Virus record (IMG/VR): IMGVR_UViG_3300022866_000322
Location: 1-64,000 of that record
Origin: a virus
Direction: 5' to 3' (one strand)
DNA length: 64,000 nucleotides
A program made the position numbers and the translations under genes. Shown here piece by piece: positions 63,792-64,000 of the stretch. Numbering within the stretch: position 1 is the first letter of the stretch; each line of letters begins with the position of its first letter. The notes below the pieces were generated by a model, which saw only the letters and a list, made by a program, of their open reading frames with translations, ran no database searches and was not told the DNA's origin.

Positions 63792-64000
63792 ATGGCAACT
63801 CAAGAGCAAAAAGAAAAACTGGTAGAAATACTCAAATTCACTTCATGTACATATACGATCAGTATCTCAGGATACGGCAGGGAGCACGTGGTTGGATGTA
63901 TTCCCAATCAGTCTAGTATCAAGTACCTAAAGGACAACAACATTCAGTGGGAGCATGCACTGTTTATGGATCTTGATGAGTGGGTAGACGATGGGCATAA
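63792..64000 (+). CDS. Hypothetical protein, cut by the window end
   Basis: The frame runs from MATQEQKEKLVEILKF through SISGYGREHVVGCIPNQSSI and is open at the last base (69 full codons). Similar small phage proteins are known to me only by pattern. Function unknown. Confidence 0.6.
   Translation, partial: MATQEQKEKLVEILKFTSCTYTISISGYGREHVVGCIPNQSSIKYLKDNNIQWEHALFMDLDEWVDDGH

Overview
The window reads as part of a marine T4-like myovirus genome. Genes are densely packed with short overlaps and sit almost entirely on the + strand. The phage hallmarks are class Ia ribonucleotide reductase with glutaredoxin, a PAAR spike tip, a SleB-type wall hydrolase, fibre-like and other virion-type proteins, an ATP-dependent DNA ligase, GIY-YIG and HNH homing endonucleases, UvsE, Hsp20, ClpP and three tRNAs. 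Many genes follow a TATAAATA-type late promoter, and others follow TTGAC-N17-TATAAT promoters. No integrase, capsid or terminase gene falls in this window. The host cannot be read directly. The circularly permuted tmRNA recalls alphaproteobacteria and a few other lineages, while the PqqA peptide and the cytochrome cL-like protein point to a methylotroph or another PQQ-using bacterium. SAR11-type or OM43-type marine hosts are plausible, but this is inference.

Layout. 1-3.4 kb: nucleotide metabolism (nrdA end, nrdB, grx), a homing endonuclease, an LSm-like protein and PAAR. 3.5-7.5 kb: wall hydrolase, a secreted cytochrome c, then small genes behind two copies of a repeated early promoter, including an RNA polymerase omega homologue and a shortened HicB. 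7.6-14.7 kb: virion-type and coiled-coil proteins, ribosomal protein bS21, Hsp20, ClpS and an exoribonuclease. 14.7-21.7 kb: CsgF, CsgG, two curlin-like repeat proteins, a FecR protein, a metallopeptidase-like lipoprotein and a CHASE2-adenylate cyclase. 21.7-25.6 kb: glycosyltransferase, nucleotide-sugar dehydrogenase, 2OG oxygenase and amidinotransferase. 25.6-31.8 kb: fibre-like protein, first radical SAM protein, secreted proteins. 32-35.5 kb: UvsE, a second oxygenase-like protein and a SulP transporter. 35.6-41.1 kb: small proteins, a second glycosyltransferase, a run of lipoproteins, two metallopeptidases and proteins with capsid-targeting-like N-termini. 41.1-43 kb: early small genes and the tmRNA. 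44-56.7 kb: two more radical SAM proteins, early genes behind three further promoter copies, DNA ligase and two ParB-like proteins. 56.8-62.5 kb: phosphomannomutase, pqqA, HNH endonuclease, NeuD-like acetyltransferase, ferredoxin reductase, the fourth radical SAM protein. 62.5-64 kb: three tRNAs and clpP.

Three themes stand out. (1) A methanol/PQQ theme: a tiny gene encodes a canonical PQQ precursor peptide, and a separate gene encodes a secreted cytochrome c resembling the electron acceptor of PQQ-dependent methanol dehydrogenase. (2) A surface and signalling theme: a compact, overlapping set of curli-secretion, curlin-like, FecR and CHASE2-cyclase genes, plus many other signal-peptide and lipoprotein genes. 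(3) Takeover of host machinery: RNAP omega, bS21, tmRNA, ClpS and ClpP.
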